Positions 1-15,800 of a stretch of 64,000 nt of DNA are shown one piece after another. The notes below the pieces were generated by a model. The model was not told where the DNA came from. It did no database searches and saw only the letters and a program-made list of their open reading frames with translations. The translations under genes were made by a program, and so were the position numbers. Position 1 is the stretch's first letter; the number at the start of each line of letters is the position of its first letter. Origin of the DNA: Lobosporangium transversale (lineage: Eukaryota; Mortierellomycota; Mortierellomycetes; Mortierellales; Mortierellaceae); NCBI RefSeq assembly GCF_002105155.1, contig NW_019028981.1:372001-436000 (forward strand). The letters are read 5' to 3'.

Positions 1-1149
1 AAGATGACCCGTGAGCTTATTGATGGCGGTGCTTGTGGTATCCACTACTACACCTTCAACTTGGAGCGTAGCACACGTTTGATCCTTGAAGGAGCAGGTC
101 TTGTCAATAAGACTGTCTACATCAAAAAGAACATGCCTTGGCGCTCAAGCTTTGATGAGAAGCGCAAGGAGGAGTCTGTGCGTCCCATTTTCTGGTCCAA
201 TCGTACGAAATCATATATCAGCCGCACAGACAATTGGGATGAATTTCCTAACGGTCGCTGGGGTGACTCGCGCTCACCAGCTTATGGTGATCTTGACCGA
301 TATGGTGTTTATTTAAAGTACACAGCAGAAGAAGCGCACCAACATTGGGGCTCGCCTGAAAAGCTCGAGGACATCTACAAGCTCTTTGTTAAGTTTTGCT
401 GTGGTGAGATTCTGACACTGCCCTGGAGTGATCAGGCTCTAGCATTGGAGTCTGGAACCATCAAGGATCGTCTTGTTGAGCTCAATTCGTGTGGATATTT
501 GACAATCAACTCACAGCCCGCAGTCAATGGTGCTAAGAGTGATGACAAGATTGTTGGATGGGGACCAAAGGGTGGCTATGTCTATCAGAAAGCCTACCTC
601 GAGTTCTTTGTTTCGCCCGAAATTCTAGAAAAGCTCAAGATGCGCCTGTCCAAGTCCCCTCAGTTCACGTATATGGCTATCAATAAGACTGGAGACCTGC
701 ACACCAATACGAACGGTAGCAAGCCTAATGCTGTCACCTGGGGTGTCTTCCCGGGCCGCGAGGTTGTTCAGCCTACAATTGTTGAGCTCTCCAGCTTTGA
801 TGCATGGAAGGATGAAGCCTTTGCATTGTGGGAACAGTGGTCGAGATGCTATCCACAAAACTCCAAGTCTCATGAACTTTTGAACAACATTAATCAAACC
901 TGGTATCTGGTCAACATTGTAAATAATGATTACCACGAGAAGGACGGTATCTTTGAGCTCTTCAAGGAAGATATATTGAAGCTTCAGGCTCAGCAGACTA
1001 TTGTCGCTGACGGCGATGTTAATGGTATAGATGTACGCACAGGGGCAAGTGGAGCCAATATGGACCAAATTACTGCTAAGTTCAAGGAGACTACTGTGGT
1101 CAGCCCTGAGGTTGAGCCCCTGATCGTTGAGCAACCTCTGCGTGTTTAG
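1..1149 (+). CDS. MTHFR: Methylenetetrahydrofolate reductase, C-terminal part (5' cut by window)
   Basis: Reduces 5,10-methylene-THF to 5-methyl-THF, the methyl donor for methionine synthesis in the cytosol. The frame is open from base 1, so the gene begins outside the window; 382 residues and a TAG stop are present. The first residues (ELIDGGACGIHYYTFNLERS) are the end of the flavin-binding TIM-barrel domain. A charged linker follows, then the eukaryote-type regulatory domain (ESVRPIFWSNRTKSYI at about 57-72, LPWSDQALALES at about 140, GWGPKGGYVYQKAYLEFF at about 186-203), which in eukaryotes binds S-adenosylmethionine. No intron is seen in this part. The last ~45 residues are low in conservation. 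Fungi often have two paralogues (Met12 and Met13 types), and I cannot tell which this is. Confidence 0.95.
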   Translation, partial: KMTRELIDGGACGIHYYTFNLERSTRLILEGAGLVNKTVYIKKNMPWRSSFDEKRKEESVRPIFWSNRTKSYISRTDNWDEFPNGRWGDSRSPAYGDLDRYGVYLKYTAEEAHQHWGSPEKLEDIYKLFVKFCCGEILTLPWSDQALALESGTIKDRLVELNSCGYLTINSQPAVNGAKSDDKIVGWGPKGGYVYQKAYLEFFVSPEILEKLKMRLSKSPQFTYMAINKTGDLHTNTNGSKPNAVTWGVFPGREVVQPTIVELSSFDAWKDEAFALWEQWSRCYPQNSKSHELLNNINQTWYLVNIVNNDYHEKDGIFELFKEDILKLQAQQTIVADGDVNGIDVRTGASGANMDQITAKFKETTVVSPEVEPLIVEQPLRV

Positions 1150-2624
1150 ACAGCAGTTTCTTTGATCTTAGAGTTGGATGAGAAAAAAAAAGGAAAAAAA
1201 ATGCTATGAGGAGCATTTTGAATGGACAAGAGAGTGTATAGAGTGGTTTTATTCTGCTTACCGTGTTGCCCCTGACCTTTGCCCTTTCCTGTTCATGTTC
1301 ATGATTGCCACACTCCTTTCAGAGTTTTTTTTTTTTTTTTTTTTTTTTTTCTTTCCTAGCCATGACGCGGCCTTTTTATTTTATTTTATTTTATTTTACG
1401 TTTCACTCATCAACATCTCTTCCGACATTTGTAATTGCCTGTTCAACACAGGACTCTTCTTTCCTTTTTTTTTTTTTTTTTTTTTTTTTTTGCTTTTTAA
1501 CATTATTGTACATTCCTTTCATTGTATACCTACGCTTGTTCAACACACCCTGTATATAAGTATGATTCCCATCCCTCCTTTTTTTATTTGATTTTATTTT
1601 ATATGCGGTACTAAGATCTTAACCCACAAGGTACTATTCAAATAAAAATAAGAAAACAAGAAAGAATTGCTTGTGATTTTTCAAATAGTATCATTGTCGC
1701 TCTTCTCGTTTATAAAGGTATAAAAGTCATGAACAATCCTGTCTATTTCTCTTCTCTTTGTACATACTTTTCGTACTTCAGAAAGCATTCTTCCACAACG
1801 AATCTTACGCTCTCTATGATATGTTATTATTACTGCTTATCGTTATAAGTAAAGTAGTGGCTTCTTTCTCAGCTCGTGCTAATACATTATCGTATCGATC
1901 ATCTACTCTAGCGCTAGGTTGTGAGTTCCAAGTGTCGGTCATTTACTACCAGCGCGAAATGGAGGGCTATTTGGTAGCCAAGCCATTTATGTCCAGGGAA
2001 TAGATCATAGCAACGAGCCGTGATAAAGAGATATAATTTGAATAGGCGTTAAAACTACAGTATACAGGATATAGTGTTGAGATATTATAAATTGCTTCTA
2101 TGTCTGTCTTGAACTATTTTAGCGGGTTGGTTTTCAGTGTTCGCGAGAGACTCACACCCTACTTTGGTTGAATGATACTGAGCTCCTTTTGCACAGAACA
2201 AACACTTTTTTCTGTGCATTGTAGAATGTCCGATTATAAATCTATGAAATAGATCAAGTTCTGTTCGTTGATTGGAGTGGGACCAAATACTTAAGGAGAG
2301 ATAGTAACTATGCATTGACTTGTCTGTCATAACGCATGGACCCTTCATAGTTCCAAATTCCATTTACAAAAAAAAATAAATAAAATAACTATTTATACAG
2401 ATATATAATATGTATTGACCGACCATTTGGTGTGTATGAGCGAATATATTGTTTTGTCGATCACTTTATCCTCTTTGATACAAATATTCTCCTTTCTTCC
2501 TGTTCTCTTCTCATGATCATTTCACATTCTCATTTGCTCCCCTCATTTGTTCATTTTGCAAAAGCATTCCTTTTTAAAGTTCCACGTGGTGTTGTGTTGC
2601 ACAGGATTCTCAGACACACGCGCA

Positions 2625-2662
<38 letters not shown>

Positions 2663-2674
2663 CAGACAACAAGC
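1150..2674. other. Intergenic region, MTHFR to CDC14
   Basis: No coding sequence is recognised. The region holds several long T runs (about 1325-1350, 1464-1491 and 2629-2662). AT-rich 3' flank of MTHFR comes first, then the CDC14 upstream region. The last T run is 34 nt and ends 12 bases before the CDC14 start codon. It could be a promoter poly(dA:dT) element or the end of an intron in the 5' untranslated region, because it finishes in TTCAG. Confidence 0.5.
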
Positions 2675-5600
2675 ATGAAGGGTTTAAACAGCTTCCCTTT
2701 TACAACCACTTCACTGAATATTGTCGCAGGAAAGAAACACCCCTCTACCCCGCCACCGCGTCTTCCTATCCTTCGACGTTCACAGTGGCGATCGTCAACG
2801 TCAAAAGCCCCCGCAATTGGCACAGAAGCCACAGCATCAGCACAAGATGCCAAGTGCTTGAAACACATATCTACTCAAGTTTTGCCTTCACAGCGTCAAC
2901 AGAAACAGTCGGGATTGTACACACGACGTTCACATCCAGTGCTCGATCATTTTGATCGTGAGGCGTTCAACGTCTGTGAATTTATTAAAGGTAAAAAAAG
3001 AAGGAATGCAAATCTTACCGATAATGTTCGCCCGAAATAATGGTAGAACCCTGATTTGCACTCCGGGTGGTAGAAATAACACTCCTATCATTTGGTTTCG
3101 CTTATGGAATGTTCATTTGATATATTAATATTTATACCTTTTTTTTACTCTCTCCTTCCTTTATATATGCACATACTCACTTCCTTTATATATGCACATA
3201 CTCACTTCATTATTGGGGGACAGATCGTCTCTACTTCATGTGGACACCAACTCGTCAAGTTAACACATGCAAGACAACTTTCTTGACTATCGACGATTAT
3301 TTGCAGTACACACCCTTCTTTTCAGACTTTGGTCCATTCAATATTGCGGACATATTCCGATTTTGTTGTCTTTTAAAAGAGCGGTTGGAGGTAATTCAAC
3401 GATCTTGACTATCGCAGATCTATGTCATACATAAGCATTTATTTAATGAGGTTATGACAATGATGTCCCTTCTATCGAGCTAAACTGACCTCCACATAAT
3501 TTTATATCGTAGCTAAACCGTAAAAATGGAAAGTTATTGTGCCTGTATACAAAGCCTGAGGATGAAAAGCGCGCGAATGCGGCTTTCGCTATCTGTTGTT
3601 ACATGGTAAGAAAAGCAGTAACAAATGTCAAATGAATGAAACCATTTTCCTAATGATCTAAAAAAAAAAAAAAAAAAAAAAAAATTATAGATGTTACTAC
3701 ACAACATGAGTCCGGAGGAGACATACGCACCCTTAGAGTCTGTGTATCCTCCGATTACATCTTACTGTGATGCCAGTTATGGACCCAGTACTTTTACCCT
3801 CACAATCCTCGACTGTCTTCATGGTCTTCGAAAGGCACTCGACCTTGGATTATTACAGTTGGATCGATTCGATCTAAAGGAATATGAACATTACGAACAA
3901 GTGCGTAATGGCGACTTTAACTGGATCACGCCGTTCTTCATTGCGTTTGCAGGGCCAAAGGACAGGACAACATATGAAGCATTGACTAAGAATAGTGGGC
4001 CAGGGGAAGCGGCAGTGCATCTAACAAAATCGTTTCAAAACATTCTTGATTACTTCGAAGCTCATAATGTCCAATGTATCGTTCGCTTGAACAACAAGAC
4101 GTATGACGAGACTCATTTCCGGAAACGAGGAATGGATCACATTGACTTGATCTACCCCGATGGAACGTGTCCATCCTGGTATATCGTAGAAGAGTTTTTA
4201 AATATTTGCGAGAGCGTCATTATGGATCAATCTCAAGCAAAGACAAGACTACAGGAACAAAGGCAACATCTATGCTCATCGACCGGTAAAGTGAAGCAAG
4301 CTCATGAATCAGATGGAACTGCCTCGCTGTCACATGATGAGAGTAGGAATAGAGGGATAGGAGTCATTGCAGTCCATTGTATGGCAGGATTAGGTCGGAC
4401 AGGTACGCTGATAGCAGTCTTCCTGATGCGTCATTTTGACATGAGTGCGCGTGAGGCAATTGCATTCTTGCGACTGATGCGTCCAGGAAGTGTAGTAGGA
4501 CTGCAGCAAAACTGGCTTGCGCAGAACGAGCACCAGATTCGGAATGGAAGCTGGGACATGGAACAGGCTCGCCTACAAATGGATCAAGGTTTTTCTAGAA
4601 GTTTACCTTCTGATCCTTCTAAATGTACTTTTACACCGCCGTTGCGATTAGTCTCGATAATGCCTAAGCCAAATACATATACAGATTATGAACAAGTATT
4701 TTCAAGAGTAAATTCCGAGGGAAAATGGTTGACACTTGCTGAGACTAAAACAAAAGGGAGAGAGACAGGTTCTAAGATTGAGGACGAGATAGAGACGGTA
4801 GCAACACCGGATAAGGATGATGTCAGCTCAAAGATAACTGAGAATAAGAACATGAGCACAGGCACAGGTGCAAGCAAGAGCATGGACCATGAAGACACTG
4901 TAACAAGCCAAAAGGCAATCAATATGAATTTTTCAACCACAAGCCAAGATGCAGGTGAAAACGGTACGGAATTTTTTATCATTTCCCAACATTGTGGGAA
5001 AAAAAGAAAAAAAAAAAAAAAAGCATGAAATTAAGCATAGAGCACTCAAACGTGCAAAGGCGAAGGGCGTTGCGCCCAGATCTAGATTCACACTCATGCT
5101 CTAACACTGCCTTTTTTTTTTTTTTTATTTATTTTTTTTTCTCTTTTTATCTCTGCGCCTCGTCTATGCCTTCGGAATAATTATCTCTTCAAGCTATACA
5201 GGAAGCTGAATATTCACAACCGTGTGTAAGGCAACAAGCCCCGATTAAAGCCCGAGGAAAGGTATCAGCACCTTCAGATATGGCACGTTTGGCTCTAGAG
5301 CGAACAAAAGAAGACCAAGAAGATGAAAAAGGGGGAGTCATGGGGTTGAGCGACATGGCCTCCTCTTTGGTAGAAAAAGAACATGTTGGGGACAGAGATT
5401 ATGTCATTCCAGCGCAACCTCGTAAACGCATTGGTGATCATGGGGAAACTATTCATACCGTGGCTCATGCCCAAACTCAAGGCAATCATGCAGAAGTGTT
5501 GAGTTTAATGTCAATTGGTAAATCTACAGACAGCATTAGAGGCAACTCTATTCAAGTCAAGGGAACAGAAGGGCAACAGAGGCAGCCATCGCCATCCATG

Positions 5601-5852
5601 TCATCTCATTCTGACCGTGCGCAAGTCCCACTTTTGCCAAAAATTTGTCTTCCAGCATCATTACCGCCGTCGGCCAGTGAGCAAACAAAAGGCTATCGTG
5701 ATAAGTATAGTGTCTTTAGTTCGTGTTGTGGCCCGGGCCATGGTAATGAACACAAACCAAAGCGACATTCAATAAATGCAACAAGAACAAGGGCAAGGAA
5801 AAGAACAACAAAACAACATAGTTGCCATGACGTTAATATTTGCAAATACTGA
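2675..5852 (+). CDS. CDC14: CDC14-type dual-specificity phosphatase
   Basis: Phosphatase that reverses Cdk phosphorylation during mitotic exit and cytokinesis. Exons: 2675-2990, 3224-3390, 3513-3605 and 3691 onward; phases join exactly and give EFIKDRLYFMWTPTRQ over the first junction. The N-terminal domain (IDDYLQYTPFFSDFGPFNIA, LNRKNGKLLCLYTKPEDEKR) is CDC14-specific. The catalytic loop is HCMAGLGRTGT, with Cys and Arg in place. A polar insert of about 45 residues (roughly 4220-4355) precedes the loop. The frame of exon 4 stops at 5028. An open frame from a good acceptor (5202) to TGA at 5852 reads as a basic, disordered tail and is probably a further exon, but I could not fix the splice between them. 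The C-terminus is therefore uncertain. The product could instead end at 5028. Confidence 0.9.
3156..3205. repeat. Perfect 25-bp tandem duplication in CDC14 intron 1
   Basis: The unit beginning TTCCTTTATATATGCACATA occurs twice head to tail (3156-3180 and 3181-3205), ending 18 bases before the intron's acceptor site. It looks like a recent slippage or duplication event. Confidence 0.9.
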
Positions 5853-6649
5853 ATGCTCTGACGACTTTAATGGCGGACATTTTATGAGACGCTAAAAAGA
5901 AAATAGCGATGGTTAGAGATAAGACATTACCATTCATTATTCAACAGCGGCGAGATTCATTTCCTCCTTTAATTTCATTATCTTTGACTGAGAAAAATGA
6001 AAGAAATAAAAACAATCAAAACTACGTCATAGGAAGTGTTAAAACAGGCACAGGCACAGGTACAGGTCAGGTACAGTCACAGGGACAGGTGCAAGCTCAG
6101 ATGCAAGGCATACATGAATGTATTCGTGCGGGCAAAAGCACTCTGTATTGGTTCAATGACCGTTATGTGCAGTACGACATTGCTCTTTCTTTTTGGTACT
6201 AGAAATATGGATTGACAGGGACGGGAAAAAAAAAAAAAAAAAAAAAAAAAAAGGTTGTGCATGCACTCTAATACTACTCTCAATCGATATCATCAACATC
6301 GATATCGATCAAAAAACAAATAAATGTTTTATGAAGAATGTTATTGATGAGAGCTGTTTAGTAATCAAAGAAAAGAGTTGAATTGAGTATCTACGGAGGT
6401 ACAGAGAATGTCAATTGGATGCTGACATGCTCAAAGCGAACACAAAGAAAAAGCGCGTCAATTAAACAAATATTTATAACGGTGTAAAATGATGTTATAA
6501 TGTTATACAATATGGTTTTATTACAAGTTGAGGGAGGAGTATGTTTGTAGTGTTTGTCTAATTAAAAATATTACGAGATTTGGATCGACGGTGAGGGGTA
6601 TCAGTTTTCGAAATGGCGATAGTTGCTGTTTGGGGATTTTTTTTTTCTT
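5853..6649. other. Convergent intergenic region
   Basis: Lies between the 3' ends of CDC14 and the minus-strand gene at 6650. It contains a CAGGCA/CAGGTA-type degenerate repeat (about 6045-6100), an A run (6226-6252) and AT-rich sequence. An open frame at 5909-6202 has no recognisable content. Confidence 0.4.
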
Positions 6650-8494
6650 TTAACCGCAGGCGACAACTTGAGTGTGAAGAGTTTCTCTCCAGTTCTTGGT
6701 TTGCATCTGTACTTTTTGCTTGATCTTCATCATATGAGCTTCTTCTTCGGCTTCTTGCTGTCGCTCTTGAAGGGTTCGGACAGGTGGAACAGGAGGCCAT
6801 ACCTGGAGAAGATCACGCTGCATCAAAACCTTGCGCATCATGAGCTGACACCGACATTCACTGCGTTTTGAATGGATGGGAACTGGTGAAGCCAATGTGG
6901 GACGGTCCTCATCCAAATGGACAATGAAGGACTCACGTGTAGGCAGGAACTGGTGAGGCAATAGGTGGTGGATGTTGGGGATGTACTGGAGCTCATAGAG
7001 TCCATACTCAAATTGATCCTGACCATCCGTAGATGGATCTAAGAGGGGCGAATAAGGTTCCAACGATTCGAATGGGTGAAGAAGCTGATGGTGATGTCGA
7101 TGATGTGTGTCATCATCATATGGAGACGAGGGATTGGAATTAGTGCTGTTGGCATTTGTGCTTGTGCTTGTGCTAGTGCTTGTGCTAGAGCCAGTTGTGT
7201 TGTTTGCGTTGTCCAAAGCGTTGTTGGTAGTGGAGCTAGCAACAGCAGAAGCAGTAGTGGTAGGGTTACTGTCGCCTCTGATATCATCTGTCTCCTCCTT
7301 CTCAATACGTTCTATGTTATCACAAGGAAGCACCCCTTTGTCGGCTAGTCTGGACTGTGCACGGTCTTCCGTCTCGTCATCCATTTTCCCATTGTCTGTT
7401 TCCTTATCTCCCCCTTCCTCCTGCTGCCTCTCCTCTGTAGACGAAGAGGACAAATTTTCGTCGTGCACGTCTTGGACATCGTCATTTTTATGCTGTTGCT
7501 GCTGTTGTTGTTGCTCGTCCTCATATTGCTCCCGTTCCTGCTCAAGAGCTGCATCGTTTCCCTGAGTATTGATGCTTGCATTGTATTCAGACCGAGCTCC
7601 TCTTTCATACAGAGACTGATCATCTACACTAGCGGCATCATGTGCATCGTCGACTGGGCCCTCTGTGGCAATGTCTGTCCACTTTGGGTACAAGTAAGAC
7701 GTTGCAGGACCAAGGACAGGTTCCACAAATATGTAACGTCGTCCACGTTTTAAATGTGCAACCCCCTCGCGGATGAACGTCTTTTTGGCCATGAAATAAT
7801 CACCTTCGGGCCATACAAGATCGTGAGCAGTGGCGTAACCCTGCCCTGCAACGGCGAGCGATGTAGACTGTTGCTGAGCCTGATTGTCTCCCAATGTTTG
7901 ATCGATAGCCGTGTCGACATCAGTATCTTTAGCGCCCTCTGGTCCTTGCTCTTTTTTCATTGGCAATTTTACTAGATCTTTTGATAATGCCCATTTAAGG
8001 AGACGGTGAGCAAGGGCTGGCTGCAATTGAGTAAGTGGGATACTGGATGCTGGTGGCTGCCACCGTGAGAGAATTGTAGATAGACTTGAAGGGGTAGATT
8101 CCTGTGAGTCGAGAAGGGAGGAATCATCGCTGATATGGTAAGCGGATGATGCAGAGAGAATGGTTGATGCGTTGGTAGAGCCATCATTCAACAATAGGCT
8201 CAATTGTGTTGCAACCGAGCGAGAGTGACGACTGGAAGGGATGGCAGAAGAAGAAGAGTGGGAAGTACTGCTGTTGTCGCAGTTATGTCGATGGAAGGAT
8301 GACGAACTGAAACAGGAGCAATAGGGTCTTGTCGATGATTTTTTTTGGACGATTGACACCTTTGGAAGAAACTCTTGAAGGCAGCACGTTCGTAACCGGT
8401 AGACGAGTGGATTTGAAAGCGATGCTGGAGAAGGTGAAAGATCCAGGGTCGAGTGTGGCGGTGGTGGTGGAGGAGGAGCTGCACGGCAAGGCAT
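6650..8494 (-). CDS. Hypothetical low-complexity protein, 614 residues
   Basis: I do not recognise this gene. The frame is open further upstream to 8686, but the ATG at 8494 (MPCRAAPPPPPPPHSTLDLS) is the better start, because the upstream codons are phenylalanine-rich, as translated pyrimidine tracts are. The N-terminus is rich in Arg, Ser and Pro with few acids and could be a mitochondrial targeting sequence. Three more conserved-looking blocks stand out: LTQLQPALAHRLLKWALSKD (about 170), a basic/aromatic block GRRYIFVEPVLGPATSYLYP (about 260), and a C-terminal block (YELQYIPNIHHLLPHQFLP, then a KIKQKVQMQTK coiled helix). Between them is an acidic poly-Q and Ser/Thr/Asn linker containing an STSTST... 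microsatellite. No intron is evident. Function unknown. Confidence 0.65.
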   Translation of the reverse strand: MPCRAAPPPPPPPHSTLDLSPSPASLSNPLVYRLRTCCLQEFLPKVSIVQKKSSTRPYCSCFSSSSFHRHNCDNSSTSHSSSSAIPSSRHSRSVATQLSLLLNDGSTNASTILSASSAYHISDDSSLLDSQESTPSSLSTILSRWQPPASSIPLTQLQPALAHRLLKWALSKDLVKLPMKKEQGPEGAKDTDVDTAIDQTLGDNQAQQQSTSLAVAGQGYATAHDLVWPEGDYFMAKKTFIREGVAHLKRGRRYIFVEPVLGPATSYLYPKWTDIATEGPVDDAHDAASVDDQSLYERGARSEYNASINTQGNDAALEQEREQYEDEQQQQQQQHKNDDVQDVHDENLSSSSTEERQQEEGGDKETDNGKMDDETEDRAQSRLADKGVLPCDNIERIEKEETDDIRGDSNPTTTASAVASSTTNNALDNANNTTGSSTSTSTSTSTNANSTNSNPSSPYDDDTHHRHHHQLLHPFESLEPYSPLLDPSTDGQDQFEYGLYELQYIPNIHHLLPHQFLPTRESFIVHLDEDRPTLASPVPIHSKRSECRCQLMMRKVLMQRDLLQVWPPVPPVRTLQERQQEAEEEAHMMKIKQKVQMQTKNWRETLHTQVVACG

Positions 8495-10363
8495 TTTTTT
8501 TTTGAAAGAAAGTGAGGGAAGAAGGAGAAGGGGAAATTGGCCAAAAAAGGACACAGACGAGGAGAAAGGAGAAAGTGGGAGGAAATTGTGCGGGAAAAAA
8601 AATAAATATAAAAAAGAGATGCAGGTTGAACTGATGTGTGCTTTAGTTATGGACTCAAAGACAAAAGAGACTCTATATATGAGCACTCCTGCTCCACATA
8701 TGAAGATATATAGGTTGTCTTTATTTTATTTTTTTCCTCTTTTTTTAAAGAGAAAGTTGTTCAGGGAGTTTATGAATGGGGAAAGATAGAAATGATGTAT
8801 GAAAGAAAAGAAAAGAAGTTGGGAGGGGAAGTGATGATATATGGATGATGGATTAAAAAGAGTTTAAAAAGAGTTCGGAAGTAAAAAAAAAAAAAAATAG
8901 TATTTCCAATGAAAAGAGGTGAATGGTGAGTTCGAGAATGTAGGTTTACGGTGTGTAAGAAGAGGATGAGAATCAGAATCAGAATCGGAATCGGAGAGGA
9001 AGGAAGACGAAGGATTGAAGAGCATGTGCTCCAAACAGGCCAATAACGATAGAAAGAGTAGAAAAGGAGTCAAGAAGAGAGAAACAGTGTAGAGAGTGTT
9101 TAAAGAAAGAAAGACCAGTTACGCGTGCAGATGACTCCCTTTTTATATTTTATTTTATATTTTATTTTTCTTATTCTTTTATTCTTTTTCTGTGAATGAG
9201 CACACACATCTCGGATATATACAAACGACAATTGTTTATTCACATCCAACCCAACCACGAGATCTCTAAAGACATCATAGGAAGAGAGGAATACCAATTG
9301 ATGTGTAGGCCTCTGTCATGTGAAGAGTCATTCACTCATTCGCAAATCACCAAACCTCTTTTGCCTCTTTGGCCCTTTTTTCCCGTACACATGCATTCCT
9401 TCCCTCTCCCCCTCCTACTAAAGTACCCTCAATTAGATAGATGGTGGGTGCACTGCTGCACTGTTATATGCATGTATCGCCATTCTTCGCACATCCTATT
9501 TTTGTCATTACAAAAAAAAAAAAAAAAAAGGCTGGGTATCAGTCGGTCTTTATTTCAAAAAAAAAAAAAAAAAAAAAAAAAAGAGAGAGAGAGAAATAAA
9601 AGAGCAACTGGTCAAACGACAATGTTTAGCTTAAGTAAAGAGCACTCGGACCGGAACCAAGTCCAGTACAAGTCGGGACGAGAACCCGCATTTAAGAAAA
9701 ATAGTAAATAAAAAAAAGACTTAACTATAATGCGCAATAAACCACAACCAAGTATCCTGAGAAAGTGATTGCTAGTCTTCAAAGTACATTGTGTTATTTT
9801 GTTTGCCTTCCCGTCATGTTTAGTCTCGTCTATCCCATCTCATCCGTACTTTTCCATATCATGTGTCTGCCATGGAGGCATCTAAACCATCAAGAACACG
9901 TTGCATTAGATGACAGACAAACAAGCCTATGCATAGAAAGCTAAAGGAGATACGGGTCCCAACGCCTAGTCCAAATGTCGTAAACGCACACGACAATACA
10001 TCAGCATGGTCATAAACAAATAAATGGATGTCCCTCACATCTTTATTTCTTTATTTGTGGGTTGCATGGTTAAATTTTTTAAATATCCACGTTGTGCATA
10101 CACGTACATATTATACATATTACATTGTACATTGTATTATTAGCACTTTTGCTCGGGTGCGCGTTTCCACAAACCATAATAAATTGAAAGGCGAAGCTCA
10201 AAACCAAAGCATCGAAATGTTGATGCGAGTTGTTTAGGACCGAGCAGTCGTCATAGTTTTTTTTTTTTTTTTTTTTTTTTTTGCATGAAGTGTGGTATTA
10301 CTTGATTCATAAAAAAAAAAACAACGGGGTCGGATCTCTCCTTTATTCTTCGTATGCCTCTTT
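8495..10363. other. Intergenic region, 1.9 kb
   Basis: No gene is recognised. It is the upstream region of the minus-strand gene at 6650-8494 and the 3' flank of the acetyltransferase gene. It holds purine-rich sequence, A runs at about 9510-9528 and 9557-9582, and a T run at about 10258-10282. Open frames here (for example 9196-9711) are interrupted by poly-Lys from A runs and lack codon character. Confidence 0.45.
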
Positions 10364-13265
<2,902 letters not shown>

Positions 13266-13401
13266 TATTGTTAGTCTTTGAACCTCTTTGCTTTCTTATA
13301 CAAGCCACATAACGGCTTTCCACTTTCGAAAAGCAGTAAATAGCCTATACTTATTGTTTGTCTGTTTGGACCATCAGGGGGAAAAGCTGCTCAGACCACC
13401 A

Positions 13402-13450
13402 ACAGACAAACAGACAAAGCAGACAAAACAGACAAAACAGACAAACACAG
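13402..13450. repeat. CAGACAAA-type minisatellite
   Basis: About five imperfect units of CAGACAAA(A) in tandem, in the 750-bp divergent region between the acetyltransferase gene (-) and the cytochrome b5 reductase gene (+). The rest of that region holds a short GAAA repeat (about 13723-13748) and an A run (13923-13940). Confidence 0.8.
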
Positions 13451-14018
13451 ATTTACAGTAATACATCCTTTGGTGTGTGCAGTGTGACAAAAGGTTGCGC
13501 TTGGTGCCACACAGCACATCTGATGGCATTGTCTAATTTGTAGCTACGCTATAAGCTTACGAGAGGACACATCCTTTCAACCTTTTGACCATTGTGTTTA
13601 TGAGTAGCGCCACTAAATTTCAGGTACCTATACTAAATGTTCCGACTAAAACAAATTGTCCAAGTACAATTCGGCCTTTTGTCTGTTTTATCCTCGCCGT
13701 TAGCAGATCAAAAGGATGAAAGAAAAAAAGAAAGAAAGAAAGAAAGAAAAGCTATAGCAATGGGTCCCGACAAAGAAAGTACTAACGGCATTGGGGAAAA
13801 GGGAAGCAAATAAGAAGGTTGCGGGAAAAGAGGAATGTGGTTCCGCAAGGAAGAATTCCCGGACACTTTACAAGAGAGTGAGTGGCGTGGATCAGTACTT
13901 TTGTTCACTTGAGTGGACTTTTAAAAAAAAAAAAAAAAAAACATAAAAAACTTTCTATTTAGTTGTGCTTTCTCATCATCTTTTGTTCATTCCTCCTTCT
14001 TCACCCCTCCATCCTACA

Positions 14019-15443
<1,425 letters not shown>

Positions 15444-15491
15444 GAGTGATTTTTCCTTTTTATTTCATTTAATAGGCCATGAAGGAGCTCG

Positions 15492-15524
<33 letters not shown>

Positions 15525-15748
15525 TAGAATAGAATTAATAAAATATATTTGTATATATATATCATTATACTTCACGTGACGGCTCACAGCTCTTTTATTG
15601 CATTCGCCTCTTGAGCAAAGTAAAAACGGGCCTACCTTTCAGCTTTTTGCTTTATCTGTTTCTTTTTTCTTTTCTTTCCTTTTTTCTTTCATCTTAGTTC
15701 TTCAATACGATACTAAAACTCCTTCACCTTTCAAAAATCGAAACAAGG

Positions 15749-15780
<32 letters not shown>

Positions 15781-15800
15781 AAGAAAGAAAGAGAGCACGT
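15444..15800. other. Intergenic spacer with long A runs
   Basis: Runs between CBR1 and the ADIP-domain gene, both on the plus strand. It contains A runs at about 15492-15522 and 15749-15778, with a pyrimidine-rich stretch before the next start codon. Nothing else is seen. Confidence 0.5.

Noticed and set aside
1178-1591. Open frame rich in phenylalanine after MTHFR
   Set aside because: The frame is two T runs translated as poly-Phe. It has no ordered domain and lies in the 3' flank.
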